64,000 nt of DNA from JARDZU01 sp963730285 (GTDB lineage: Bacteria; Actinomycetota; Acidimicrobiia; Spongiisociales; ZC4RG35): assembly GCA_963730285.1 (NCBI GenBank), contig CAVSQY010000001.1, forward strand, positions 124,001 to 188,000, written 5' to 3'. Positions 51,012 to 59,786 of the stretch are shown here, in pieces. How positions within the stretch are numbered: position 1 is the stretch's first letter; the number at the start of each line of letters is the position of its first letter. A program made the position numbers and the translations under genes. Under the pieces are notes generated by a model, which ran no database searches, was not told the origin of the DNA, and worked only from the letters and a program-made list of their open reading frames with translations.

Positions 51012-51686
51012 TCAGCTCTCGAACTGAACCACCACATCGGCATAGCCGAGGTTGCCGATGAAACCGGTGAGGACCGAGGTGGCATTGGTCTCGGCTTTGG
51101 CCAGGATGCCCTCGTCCTCGGCGCTATTCACCAGGACGGTCTCGGCCAGCTGTCTCGCCTCGGTCTCGAGGCGGTCGTCACCTTTGGTGAAGAGGCCCTT
51201 GTTCCTGTCGAGGATCTGGGTGGCCTCGTTGTCGACCGACACATATTGGATCTCAGCGGCCGGGAGGGTAACTGTCACTATGCCTTCCTCAGACACCGAG
51301 AAGTCCGAGGCCGTCAGCTTGGCCAGATCGACACCAGCGCCGATACGGGCAACTGCAAAGAGGCGTAGCGAGTCGCCCCGCGCCCAGTCCAGCCATCCCT
51401 CGTCGGTGCCCTTGTCAACGATCGTGGTCTCGATCGTCTCGACGGTGGTCAGGGTGGCCAGATCACGGATCGAGTTGACGACGACCGGTCCGACCTGGGC
51501 ATAAGGCTGTGGCTCCAGCGCCGCCGCGACGTCCGCAGGACCGGGAATTGCCCCCACTAGGTCGCGTATGCCGTTGTTGACGAAAAGGCCGATCGCCACC
51601 ACCAGGGCGACGATCGTTCCCAAAATCGCCAGGGGTACCACCGGCGACCTTTTCTGCGGGTATTGGTTGACGAATGGCTCGCTCAT
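51012..51686 (-). CDS. DUF4230 membrane-anchored protein
   Basis: 224 residues with GGGAGGAG before the ATG. One N-terminal helix (VVPLAILGTIVALVVAIGLFV) is followed by an extracytoplasmic domain (VVVNSIRDLATLTTVETIETTIVD; GIVTVTLPAAEIQYVSVDNEAT; ETVLVNSAEDEGILAKAETNA). This matches DUF4230, whose function is unknown. It is antiparallel to the carboxylase genes and lies between them. Confidence 0.85.
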   Translation of the reverse strand: MSEPFVNQYPQKRSPVVPLAILGTIVALVVAIGLFVNNGIRDLVGAIPGPADVAAALEPQPYAQVGPVVVNSIRDLATLTTVETIETTIVDKGTDEGWLDWARGDSLRLFAVARIGAGVDLAKLTASDFSVSEEGIVTVTLPAAEIQYVSVDNEATQILDRNKGLFTKGDDRLETEARQLAETVLVNSAEDEGILAKAETNATSVLTGFIGNLGYADVVVQFES

Positions 51687-51776
51687 GGCGCGCTCCTCCC
51701 TCTACTAATTGAACGTGACGCCCTATTTGACGTCCTGGATCGCTGCTGAGTTCCCGCCTGTAGCCTCATCGCACCG

Positions 51777-53723
51777 ATGATTAGACGAGTTCTGGTGGCG
51801 AATCGTGGTGAGATCGCCCGCCGAGTCATGAGAACCTGCCGTGAGATGGGGATCGAGACCGTGGCGGTGTACTCGGATCCCGACGAGGCGGAGCCCCACG
51901 TCGCGGAAGCCGACATGGCGATCCGTCTCCCCGGATCCAGCGCAACCGAGACCTATCTGGACATCGACGCCGTTTTGGGGGCCGCCACCGAGTCTGAGGC
52001 GGATGCCGTCCACCCGGGCTATGGATTCCTCTCCGAGAACGCCGGGTTCGCCCGAATGGTGAAGGAGGCCGGATTGACGTGGATCGGGCCCCCTCCTGAT
52101 GCGATCGAGGTCATGGGCTCAAAGCTGGCATCGAAGACATTGATCGAAAAGCTCGGAATCCCGACCCTGCCCAGCACGGACTTGACCGGTCTCGACAAGA
52201 CCGGCATCTCCGAGGCGGCCGAGCGGATTGGATACCCCATCTTGATCAAGGCATCCGCGGGTGGCGGGGGCAAGGGGATGCGAGTTGTGACTGGACCGGA
52301 ACATCTCCAAGAGGCGGTCGCCGGCGCCGGCCGTGAGGCAGAGTCCTCCTTTGGCGACGGAACCGTCTTCATCGAGAAGTACCTGTCATCGCCACGACAC
52401 ATAGAGATTCAGGTCTTTGGCGACGAGAACGGCCAGGTCCTCTCATTCTTCGAGAGGGACTGTTCCATCCAACGCCGGCATCAGAAGATCATCGAGGAGG
52501 CCCCCGCAACCGGCATCGACGAGGAGTCCAGGACCAGTATGGGCGATGCCGCGGTCATCGCGGCCAAAGCGGTGGGCTATGTGGGAGCCGGCACGGTCGA
52601 ATTCCTCTTCGACCGTGAAGAGTTCTTCTTTCTCGAGATGAACACCCGACTCCAGGTCGAGCACCCGGTGACCGAACTGGTGACCGGTCTGGACCTGGTG
52701 CGCCTTCAAATAGAGGTGGCCAACGGAGAGAAACTCGACATGACCCCCTCCATCGAGGGACATGCCATAGAGGCGAGGCTCTACGCCGAAGACCCCCTCA
52801 ATGGGTTTCTCCCGGCCACCGGCGACTTCCCGATGTTCGAGTTCCCCGAACTGGAGGGCCTGCGGGTCGACTCGGGAATCGAATCGGGGTCGAAGGTGAC
52901 CGTGCACTACGACCCGATGCTGGCCAAAGTGATAGCCCACGCCTCCAGTCGTGACGAGGCGGTGGCCCTGCTCGCACGAGCGCTGAGGGAGGCACGGATA
53001 CATGGGCCGACAACCAACAGGGCCCTCCTCACACGAATCCTGGAGGACCCGGCTTTTCGCGCCGGCCAGGTCGACACCGGGTTCATCGAGCGCCACGACA
53101 TCGAAGACCTGGCTGCACCACTGGCGGACCGGCAGCGGGAGTGGGTAGGTGCGGTGGCCGCAGCTCTCTCCGACCAGGCTCTGGCTCGATCCAAGACGAG
53201 GGTGCTTGGCTCTATCTCATCCGGCTGGCGCAATTCCATCGCCGGGCTCCAGGCGCGGTCCTACCGAGGGGAGCATGCCGACCACGTGATCCGCTATTCG
53301 GTCTCAGACGGCTTCCACGTGGAGGGTGGGGACGACCTGGAGGTCCTGGTCTGCGACCCGGACAGGATGGAGATCGAGTTCGGAGACCGGGTCTTTGACT
53401 TAACCGTCACCCGATATGGAAGCGTGCGGTATCTCGACTCGATCCACGGCCCGGTTCGCCTGGTCGCTATTCCCCGATTCCCCGTCAGCGATCTCGAGGA
53501 GCCCCCCGGGTCTCTGCATGCCCCCATGCCGGGAAAGGTGATACGAGTCGAGGTGGAGCAGGGTCAAAACGTGGAGCAGGGTCAGGTGTTGATTGTCCTC
53601 GAGGCCATGAAGATGGAGCACACTCTCAGGTCACCCCATGCGGGAACAGTGACCAGGGTCGACCATGCCGAGGGGGACCAGGTCGAGGCGGGAGCCTTGC
53701 TGGTCGTGGTCGAAGGCCGATAA
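51777..53723 (+). CDS. Biotin carboxylase / biotin carrier subunit of acyl-CoA carboxylase
   Basis: 648 residues. The biotin carboxylase part (1-445) shows IRRVLVANRGEIARRVMRTC, the ATP-grasp loop IKASAGGGGKGMRVV and FLEMNTRLQVEHPVTELVTG. A linker domain follows, and the C-terminus is a biotinyl domain with the lysine in VLEAMKMEHTL. It carboxylates biotin and passes it to the beta subunit at 48949. The size and single biotin domain fit MCC or PCC alpha chains. TAGCCT lies 10 nt upstream. Confidence 0.95.
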   Translation: MIRRVLVANRGEIARRVMRTCREMGIETVAVYSDPDEAEPHVAEADMAIRLPGSSATETYLDIDAVLGAATESEADAVHPGYGFLSENAGFARMVKEAGLTWIGPPPDAIEVMGSKLASKTLIEKLGIPTLPSTDLTGLDKTGISEAAERIGYPILIKASAGGGGKGMRVVTGPEHLQEAVAGAGREAESSFGDGTVFIEKYLSSPRHIEIQVFGDENGQVLSFFERDCSIQRRHQKIIEEAPATGIDEESRTSMGDAAVIAAKAVGYVGAGTVEFLFDREEFFFLEMNTRLQVEHPVTELVTGLDLVRLQIEVANGEKLDMTPSIEGHAIEARLYAEDPLNGFLPATGDFPMFEFPELEGLRVDSGIESGSKVTVHYDPMLAKVIAHASSRDEAVALLARALREARIHGPTTNRALLTRILEDPAFRAGQVDTGFIERHDIEDLAAPLADRQREWVGAVAAALSDQALARSKTRVLGSISSGWRNSIAGLQARSYRGEHADHVIRYSVSDGFHVEGGDDLEVLVCDPDRMEIEFGDRVFDLTVTRYGSVRYLDSIHGPVRLVAIPRFPVSDLEEPPGSLHAPMPGKVIRVEVEQGQNVEQGQVLIVLEAMKMEHTLRSPHAGTVTRVDHAEGDQVEAGALLVVVEGR

Positions 53724-53732
53724 CCCGAAGAG

Positions 53733-54956
53733 TCAGCCGGTGAAGCGGCCCAGGACCTCCAGCACTCCGGCAATGTCAGCTTCGGTGTGGTCGGCGCTGA
53801 CCTGGAACCTGATCTCCTCGTCACCCTTGGGCACGACCGGGTAATTGAGACCTGTGGCAAGCACGCCCTGCTGGTACAGGTGATCAACCAGGGCAGTGGT
53901 CCGCTCCGTGTCTCTAACCATGAGGGGAACGATTGGATGGGGCCCGGGGATCGTCTCGAATCCCAGTTCGACCAACCCAGACTCGAAATGATCGGTCATC
54001 GCCGAAAGGTGGCGCAGCCGGGTCTGCCCTTCGGGCCCCCCGGCCAGTGCAACCGCTTCGGCGGCGGCCGCCGCCTCGCCCACCGTTACCGGGTTGGAGT
54101 AGATGTACATCGGCGCCCGTTCTCTCAGGTATCTCACCAGGGTCCGGGTGCCGGTGACATACCCGCCATTGACGCCAAAGGCCTTGCCCAGGGTGCCGAT
54201 CAGGACGTCGACGGGCCCCGACCCTGTGACCTCCTCCGTCCCCCGGCCCGTCTGGCCATATGCCCCGACACCATGTGAGTCATCGACCACCACGATGACG
54301 CCGTCATCGAAGATGGCGTCGTGTCTACGGGCGATCTCCATCAACTCGGCGAGATTTGCGTAGTCGCCACGCATCGAGAAGACACCGTCGGTGACGATCA
54401 ACGCCCGGGTGGCCGACCCTGCCGCCTCGGCAAGCCGGGAGTCCAACTGACCGAAGTCGAGATGGCCATAGACCACTCGCTCGGCCGGGCGGGCAAGGCG
54501 AAGAGCGTTGATGATGCAGTTGTGATTCAACTCGTCGCTGAAGACCACCGTCTCCGCGTTGATCAGCGAGCTGAGCGTGGACAGAACCGTGGCATAGGCC
54601 GAGGAGAAGACCGATGCCATCTCTCGCTTGTGAAACCGGCTCAGCTCCGCCTCCAGATCGAGGTGCATTTGATAGGTACCTGAGATGAAGCGGACCGCGC
54701 CCGGCCCTGCCCCGAAGGCACGCGTGGCCGTCTCCTCGGCATCGATCACGGCAGGATGACTGGAGAGACCGAGATAGCTGTTCGAGTTCATCCGGATGAA
54801 AGGCTGATCCGACCCGGCCAGTCGATAACGGGGGCCCGAGGGCCCATCCGCACCGATGACACCGGTGATCACCTTCTCCTCCCCCTTGGAGGTACCGGCG
54901 CGGGCGAGGTCGTCGATCTCAGCCCGAAGCACCGGGTCGAGGCGTTCGTGTGGCAT
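53733..54956 (-). CDS. Alpha-oxoamine synthase family PLP enzyme (Kbl/BioF-like)
   Basis: 407 residues from the ATG at 54956. Motifs are MNSNSYLGLSSHPAVIDA, FISGTYQMHLDLEAELSRF, FSDELNHNCIINALRLA, VVVDDSHGVGAYGQTGRG and the PLP lysine in IGTLGKAFGVNGGY. The family condenses an amino acid with an acyl-CoA: 2-amino-3-ketobutyrate CoA ligase (glycine), BioF (alanine) or serine palmitoyltransferase. The GTYQMHLDLE box is closest in style to Kbl or SPT; the substrate is unresolved. Confidence 0.85.
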   Translation of the reverse strand: MPHERLDPVLRAEIDDLARAGTSKGEEKVITGVIGADGPSGPRYRLAGSDQPFIRMNSNSYLGLSSHPAVIDAEETATRAFGAGPGAVRFISGTYQMHLDLEAELSRFHKREMASVFSSAYATVLSTLSSLINAETVVFSDELNHNCIINALRLARPAERVVYGHLDFGQLDSRLAEAAGSATRALIVTDGVFSMRGDYANLAELMEIARRHDAIFDDGVIVVVDDSHGVGAYGQTGRGTEEVTGSGPVDVLIGTLGKAFGVNGGYVTGTRTLVRYLRERAPMYIYSNPVTVGEAAAAAEAVALAGGPEGQTRLRHLSAMTDHFESGLVELGFETIPGPHPIVPLMVRDTERTTALVDHLYQQGVLATGLNYPVVPKGDEEIRFQVSADHTEADIAGVLEVLGRFTG

Positions 54957-54979
54957 GGGACCCGGGTTTAGCACACCGA

Positions 54980-54985
54980 TAGAGT
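54980..54985 (+). promoter_or_regulatory. Predicted -10 element for beta-hydroxyacid dehydrogenase
   Basis: TAGAGT ends 7 nt before the ATG at 54993 in the 36-bp gap to the divergent oxoamine synthase gene, suggesting a leaderless or near-leaderless message. Confidence 0.4.
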
Positions 54986-54992
54986 CGAAGGC

Positions 54993-55874
54993 ATGACACG
55001 ACTTGGATTCATCGGGCTCGGGATCATGGGCCACGGCATGGCTGCCAATCTGATCGAGGGCGGGAACAAGCTCACCGTTTGGAATCGCACCGCCTCCAAA
55101 GCGAGCGATCTCGATGCGGCAGTGGCCACCAACCCACACGACTTGGGAGAGGCGAGTGACATCGTATTCGTCTGCGTCTCGGACACCCCCGACGTCGAGG
55201 AAGTCGTCTTCGGCGACTACGGAGTCATCCACGGGATGACCGAGGGCGACACCCTCGTCGACCACTCGACCATATCGGCCTCTGCCACCAAGGAATTCGC
55301 CGAGAGAGCCGGTGAGCTCGGGGTCGATTGGCTGGACGCCCCCGTCTCAGGAGGCTCTGAGGGGGCAGAAAAGGGGGTGTTGGCGGTCATGGTCGGAGGC
55401 CCCGAGAAGGCACTCGAACGGGCGCGTCCCTATATGGACGCCTACTCCAGCTCGATCGTCCATGTTGGTGAGGCCCCCGGCTCGGGCCAAACGGTCAAGG
55501 CGGTCAATCAGGCGATTTGCGTCCTCAACATCCTGGCCGTCTCCGAGGCCCTGCTCCTGGCACAAGGATCAGGCGTCGACGTGAGACGTGCCCTGGCCGC
55601 AGTGGAAGGTGGCGCGGCCGCCTCCTGGATCCTCTCCAACCGAGGCCCACAGATGATCGACCGCTATTGGGACCCGGGATTCACCATCGACCTCCAGCAG
55701 AAAGATCTGCGTCTGGTGCTGGAATCGGCCGACGAGGTCGGTGTCCCCATGCCCGGGGTCGCGCTGGTATTCCAGCTCTACCGCGCGTTGCAGGCACAGG
55801 GGCTGGGAGGTGAGGGCAATCATGCCCTGCTCAAGGCATTGGAGGAATTGGCCGGGATCCAAGTCGGCGGATGA
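54993..55874 (+). CDS. NAD(P)-dependent beta-hydroxyacid dehydrogenase (GarR/HIBADH family)
   Basis: 293 residues. The Rossmann motif is LGFIGLGIMGHGMAANLIEGG, the substrate loop DAPVSGGSEGAEKGVLAVMVGG, and the catalytic Lys in GSGQTVKAVNQAICVLNI. The family includes 3-hydroxyisobutyrate dehydrogenase and tartronate semialdehyde reductase. A role in valine breakdown would suit the neighbouring acyl-CoA genes but is not proven. Confidence 0.92.
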   Translation: MTRLGFIGLGIMGHGMAANLIEGGNKLTVWNRTASKASDLDAAVATNPHDLGEASDIVFVCVSDTPDVEEVVFGDYGVIHGMTEGDTLVDHSTISASATKEFAERAGELGVDWLDAPVSGGSEGAEKGVLAVMVGGPEKALERARPYMDAYSSSIVHVGEAPGSGQTVKAVNQAICVLNILAVSEALLLAQGSGVDVRRALAAVEGGAAASWILSNRGPQMIDRYWDPGFTIDLQQKDLRLVLESADEVGVPMPGVALVFQLYRALQAQGLGGEGNHALLKALEELAGIQVGG

Positions 55875-55875
55875 C

Positions 55876-56322
55876 TCAGCCGAGCAGGTCCGCCTTGACC
55901 CTGGCAACGTGACCGGTGGCCTTGACGTTTCGATAGGCCTTCTCCAGCTGCCCGTCCGGGCCCACCACGAAGGTGGAGCGGATCAGACCCTTGCCTATCT
56001 TCCCGTAGATCTTCTTCTCGCCCCAGGCCCCGAGCGATGTGGCCAGAGCGGTGTCCTCGTCGGAGAGCAGGTCGAAGTTGAGCCCTTCCTTCTCCCTGAA
56101 TTTGGCATTGCGCGAGGGCGGATCGGGGCTGACACCCACGATCTCGTAACCGGCGTCGGCGAAATCCTGGTAGCTGTCCCTGAAGTCACATGACTCCTGG
56201 GTGCACCCCGGCGTCATGGCTCTCGGATAGAAGAACATGATGAGGTTCTTGCCGAGGAATTCGTCCGAGGAGACCACGTCGCCGTCCTGGTTCTGGAGTG
56301 CGAAAGAAACCGTTTCGGACAT
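55876..56322 (-). CDS. bcp: Thioredoxin-dependent peroxiredoxin (BCP/PrxQ)
   Basis: 148 residues. The peroxidatic and nearby resolving Cys are in YPRAMTPGCTQESCDFRDSY, five residues apart as in PrxQ. EIVGVSPDPPSRNAKFREKE and GIRSTFVVGPDGQ-like sequence (GLIRSTFVVGPDGQLEK) follow. It reduces peroxides with thioredoxin. It is convergent with the dehydrogenase gene, with one base between stops. Confidence 0.94.
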   Translation of the reverse strand: MSETVSFALQNQDGDVVSSDEFLGKNLIMFFYPRAMTPGCTQESCDFRDSYQDFADAGYEIVGVSPDPPSRNAKFREKEGLNFDLLSDEDTALATSLGAWGEKKIYGKIGKGLIRSTFVVGPDGQLEKAYRNVKATGHVARVKADLLG

Positions 56323-56328
56323 GAATGG

Positions 56329-56334
56329 ACCCTA
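56329..56334 (-). promoter_or_regulatory. Predicted -10 element for leaderless bcp transcript
   Basis: TAGGGT on the minus strand ends 6 nt before the bcp ATG at 56322, right after the end of the flippase-like gene. Confidence 0.42.
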
Positions 56335-56356
56335 GCCCAGTCACGGGAAAAGCCCT

Positions 56357-57292
56357 TCAGCCGGAGTCGGAGGCGGCCTTGGCCTCCTCCGAGCCGAGAA
56401 AGGTCATGCCCCCTGCGAAGAAGCTGAGTGCCGCCGGAAGCCAATAGGAGACGATCCGGAAGATCAGCACAGGGGCGACAGTGGTGGCAGCCGGGAATCC
56501 ATAGGCGGAGAGGATGAAAACCAGCCCTGCCTCGGTGATCCCCATGCCGCCTGGGGTGCCGGGCAACCCACCCGCCAGCTGTGAGATCCCAAAGGCCGCG
56601 GCGACCTGAAAGATGTTCACGTCGATGCCAAACGCCACCAATACCAGCCCAAGGGCGGACGCCTCGAGAAATACACGCGCCCAGATGTAGGTCTGCGACT
56701 CCGCGCCCGGCAGGTGGTCTATGACCGAGGCATCCAAGCGCTTCTTGAGTCTCTTGGGAAGATACCTGGACAACGACCCGAGCTTGCCCGAGCCGAACAT
56801 GACGATGAGACCGGCGACGAGCACGAATGGCGCAAACACCACCAGGCTCACCGAGAAGATCTGAGCCGACTCCCGCGGACGCGCAACGAGGAGACCCACA
56901 CCGGTGAGGATGAGCAGACCGGCGTAGTTCAGCAACACGGTGCGAACCGCCGCACCGGTCGTACCCGGCTCCTCGTCCTTCACGGTCCACGACATCGCGA
57001 CCGGGGTTATCGCTCCCCCCGCGGGAATGAGGCGGGCAACGCCGGCACCGACCAAGGCCGCTTTGAAGGCTGAGTAGGCACGGAGAGTGCCGCCCGCTTC
57101 CTCCACCGATTCCTTGTAGAGGAGGCCGAAGAACCACTTGGCGGTGATCTGGGAAATTGCAGCGACCAGAACGAGGCTCCACGCCGAAACGCTCATCTGT
57201 GGAAGCTCGAAGTTGCTGACGATGAAGCCGGCGAATCCGATGTAGATGACGGCTGCGATCGCCGCGATCCACGCGACGCGCTTTGGGCTCAC
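56357..57292 (-). CDS. Lysylphosphatidylglycerol synthase TM region / UPF0104 flippase-like protein
   Basis: 311 residues with about eight helices. Family features are ISQITAKWFFGLLYK, AALVGAGVARLIPAGGAITP and the C-terminal AFGISQLAGGLPGTPGGMGITEAGLVF, typical of the MprF-like flippase domain. There is no C-terminal synthase domain, so it does not itself aminoacylate lipid. It is coupled to plsY by a 4-bp overlap, supporting a role in membrane lipid handling. Confidence 0.88.
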   Translation of the reverse strand: MSPKRVAWIAAIAAVIYIGFAGFIVSNFELPQMSVSAWSLVLVAAISQITAKWFFGLLYKESVEEAGGTLRAYSAFKAALVGAGVARLIPAGGAITPVAMSWTVKDEEPGTTGAAVRTVLLNYAGLLILTGVGLLVARPRESAQIFSVSLVVFAPFVLVAGLIVMFGSGKLGSLSRYLPKRLKKRLDASVIDHLPGAESQTYIWARVFLEASALGLVLVAFGIDVNIFQVAAAFGISQLAGGLPGTPGGMGITEAGLVFILSAYGFPAATTVAPVLIFRIVSYWLPAALSFFAGGMTFLGSEEAKAASDSG

Positions 57293-57954
57293 GGAGTCAG
57301 GAGATCGTCTGTGCCATGTTGAAAATCGCCGTCCACTTCAGGATCCGTGTCGAAGATGATCCGTCTCATCGCCGGGCGGAGACCGCGCTCACTCTCGGGA
57401 TTCCCCTGCATGCGGCGTGCCATCAGCACCACCGACAAGAGAAGAAGTGCGAACGACTCGGTCCCGGAGCGACCCATGGTCGCGGCCACGATCGGAAGCA
57501 GTCCCCAGCCGAGAAATCCACCTACCCCACCACCGAACTTCCATCCGGCAACCGACCATCCTGTGGTCCACACGAGGAGGACCGGATCGAGTACCGCCAA
57601 CAACCCCGCCGAAGTAGCCAGGCCGCGCCCGGAGCGGCCCCTCATGAAGATCGACCAATTGTGCCCGGCCACAGCCATGATCCCGATCAGACCGGCGGCT
57701 CCCTTGCCATAGCCCAGGCTCTGTGCAAATAGGACGGGAAGCAGACCTTTGAGGCCGTCGAGGATCCCGGCGGCGCCACCCCAAGCCCACCCAACCGAGC
57801 GAGTCAGGTTCCCGGCACCGACGTTCCCAGTCCCCTCCTTGCGCAGGTCGACACCCTTGACCTTCCCCAAGACATGGGCGAACGGAATAGACCCGAGAAG
57901 GTATGCCCCAACCATCAGCAAGGGCCAATAGAGAATCGATTGAGTGTCTGGCAT
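57289..57954 (-). CDS. plsY: Acyl-phosphate:glycerol-3-phosphate acyltransferase
   Basis: 221 residues with five or more helices. Conserved PlsY loops are visible: AYLLGSIPFAHVLGKVKGVDLR with GTGNVGAGNLTRSVG, LDGLKGLLPVLFAQ, and AVAGHNWSIFMRGRSGRGLATSAG. It transfers acyl groups from acyl-phosphate to glycerol-3-phosphate, the first step of phospholipid synthesis. No leaderless-type -10 is seen at its start. Confidence 0.93.
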   Translation of the reverse strand: MPDTQSILYWPLLMVGAYLLGSIPFAHVLGKVKGVDLRKEGTGNVGAGNLTRSVGWAWGGAAGILDGLKGLLPVLFAQSLGYGKGAAGLIGIMAVAGHNWSIFMRGRSGRGLATSAGLLAVLDPVLLVWTTGWSVAGWKFGGGVGGFLGWGLLPIVAATMGRSGTESFALLLLSVVLMARRMQGNPESERGLRPAMRRIIFDTDPEVDGDFQHGTDDLLTP

Positions 57955-57968
57955 CCGCTCGGAGAACG

Positions 57969-58052
57969 CTAGCTAGTCACCTGGATCTGTGAAAGCAGCC
58001 ACACGCCGGGAGGCACGAGTTCGAGATGGACAGGAGTCGGCCAAATCGGCAT
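57969..58052 (-). CDS. Candidate 27-residue leader or small protein upstream of plsY
   Basis: An ATG (58052) is preceded by a strong ribosome site (AAGGAGGGG, 3 to 5 nt away) and opens a 27-residue frame ending 15 nt before plsY. It begins MPIWPTPVHLELV and ends with a short hydrophobic stretch (GVWLLSQIQVTS). It may be a leader peptide, a microprotein, or the end of a longer N-terminally extended frame. The rest of the 260-bp gap to the aldehyde dehydrogenase shows no other gene. Confidence 0.35.
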   Translation of the reverse strand: MPIWPTPVHLELVPPGVWLLSQIQVTS

Positions 58053-58214
58053 ATTCCCCTCCTTCGAGCCGGGGATTCTTCGCGCAACTCTCGATGGCCA
58101 GACCGTGGGAACGAACCGATCCGATCGGATCGACACGTCGCCCCGAGTGAGCGATATCCAAGAGTTGACGGATTGGTTATCGTCGGATGAGACCTGCCAA
58201 CGGAGACGGATTTC

Positions 58215-59774
58215 ATGGCCACAAAGATCACTTACGCCACCATGTCGGCCGACAACGAGGAGCTGAACGCGGCATTCGAGAAAGCGCTCGAGGAGGTCAA
58301 GGGGCGTCTCGGCAGGGAACACGGTGTGATCGTCAACGGCGAGGAGCGACTCGACCGAGACATGTTCGAGGAGACTTCGCCCATCGATTCGGACCTCGTG
58401 ATCGGGAAATACGCCCAAGCGACAGCCCAGGACGTCGACGACGCTGTTGCCGCGGCCCGCAGCTTCGCCCCCGAATGGGAAAGTTGGGGCTGGGAGAAGA
58501 GACGGGACCTCATGCTGGCCGCCGCCGAGATCATGGACGACCAGATGTTCGAGCTCGCCGCGCTCATGTCATATGAGATCGGGAAGAACCGGCTGGAGTC
58601 ACTGGGTGATGTTGCCGAGACCATCGAGTTTCTCCGCTACTACTCGAGGCAGATCACGGAGCACGACGGCTTCGTCACGCCGCTGAGCTCCTATGGGCCG
58701 AGCGACGAGAACACGTCGGTCATGCGGCCGTTTGGAGTCTGGGCTGTCATCTCCCCGTTCAACTTTCCCCTTGCCCTTGCCGGAGGGCCGTCGATCGGGG
58801 CTCTCATCACCGGCAACACGGTTGTTGTGAAGCCTTCCAACACGGGTGCGCTCATGGCCCTCGAGTTCTATCGCGTGATGAGCGAAGCCGGTCTGCCCAA
58901 GGAAGCCCTCCACATTCTCACGGGGGGCGACGAGACAGGTGATGCCGTCGCGCACCACGAGAGAATCGATGGGCTCACCTTCACCGGCTCCTACCCGGTC
59001 GGGATGTACCTCTATCGAACCGTCAACGAGAAGCGACCCAAGCCGGTGGCCTGCGAGATGGGGGGAAAGAATCCGGCCGTAGTCATGGACAGTGCCGATT
59101 TGGACGTCGCAGCACAGGGCATCGTGCGGGGGGCGTTCGGTCTCTCCGGTCAGAAATGCAGCGCAACGTCACGGGTCTTCGTCCAAGAAGGCGTCTACGA
59201 CCAACTGGTGGGCAAGCTGGTGGATGCGACCAAGTCGCTCACCGTCGGAGACCCGTTGCAGAAGGACACTTTCATGGGACCGGTCATCGATCGAGATGCG
59301 GTCGAGCGTTTCCAGAAGGCCGTTGAAGAGGTCAAGAGCGCCGGTGGCGAGATATACGTCGGTGGCCACGTCCTCTCCGACGGAGAAATGGCCCGGGGCA
59401 ACTTCGTCGAGCCAACGGTGGCAACGGCACCCCTCGAGTCGTGGCTGTGGGAAGACGAGCTGTTCATGCCATTTGTCACGGTGACGAGGATCAAGACCCT
59501 CGACGAGGGCATCGAGCTCTCGAACCAGACCGACCTGGGACTGACTGCCGGCCTTTTCAGTGGTGACCAAGCCGATATCGACGAGTGGTTCTCGAAGATC
59601 CAGGCCGGTGTCACGTACGTGAATCGGGCTGCTGGAGCGACGACTGGGGCGTGGCCCGACATTCAGTCGTTCGGCGGCTGGAAGGGATCGGGCACATCGG
59701 GTGTCGGCGGAGGGGGGCCCTGGTATCTGCGCCAGTTCCTGCGCGAGCAGTCACGGACTCTGATCAAAGGCTGA
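58215..59774 (+). CDS. rocA: 1-pyrroline-5-carboxylate dehydrogenase (glutamate semialdehyde dehydrogenase)
   Basis: 519 residues, typical of monofunctional P5C dehydrogenases. VWAVISPFNFPLALAGGPSIG and VVVKPSNTGAL bind NAD+. TFTGSYPVGMYLYR and the catalytic Glu in VACEMGGKNPAVV follow, and the Cys is in GLSGQKCSATSRVFV. The C-terminus, GGWKGSGTSGVGGGGPWYLRQF, is characteristic. With the proline dehydrogenase at 35619 it completes proline to glutamate. The ATG follows GGAGACGG. Confidence 0.93.
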   Translation: MATKITYATMSADNEELNAAFEKALEEVKGRLGREHGVIVNGEERLDRDMFEETSPIDSDLVIGKYAQATAQDVDDAVAAARSFAPEWESWGWEKRRDLMLAAAEIMDDQMFELAALMSYEIGKNRLESLGDVAETIEFLRYYSRQITEHDGFVTPLSSYGPSDENTSVMRPFGVWAVISPFNFPLALAGGPSIGALITGNTVVVKPSNTGALMALEFYRVMSEAGLPKEALHILTGGDETGDAVAHHERIDGLTFTGSYPVGMYLYRTVNEKRPKPVACEMGGKNPAVVMDSADLDVAAQGIVRGAFGLSGQKCSATSRVFVQEGVYDQLVGKLVDATKSLTVGDPLQKDTFMGPVIDRDAVERFQKAVEEVKSAGGEIYVGGHVLSDGEMARGNFVEPTVATAPLESWLWEDELFMPFVTVTRIKTLDEGIELSNQTDLGLTAGLFSGDQADIDEWFSKIQAGVTYVNRAAGATTGAWPDIQSFGGWKGSGTSGVGGGGPWYLRQFLREQSRTLIKG

Positions 59775-59786
59775 GTTGCGGCGCCG

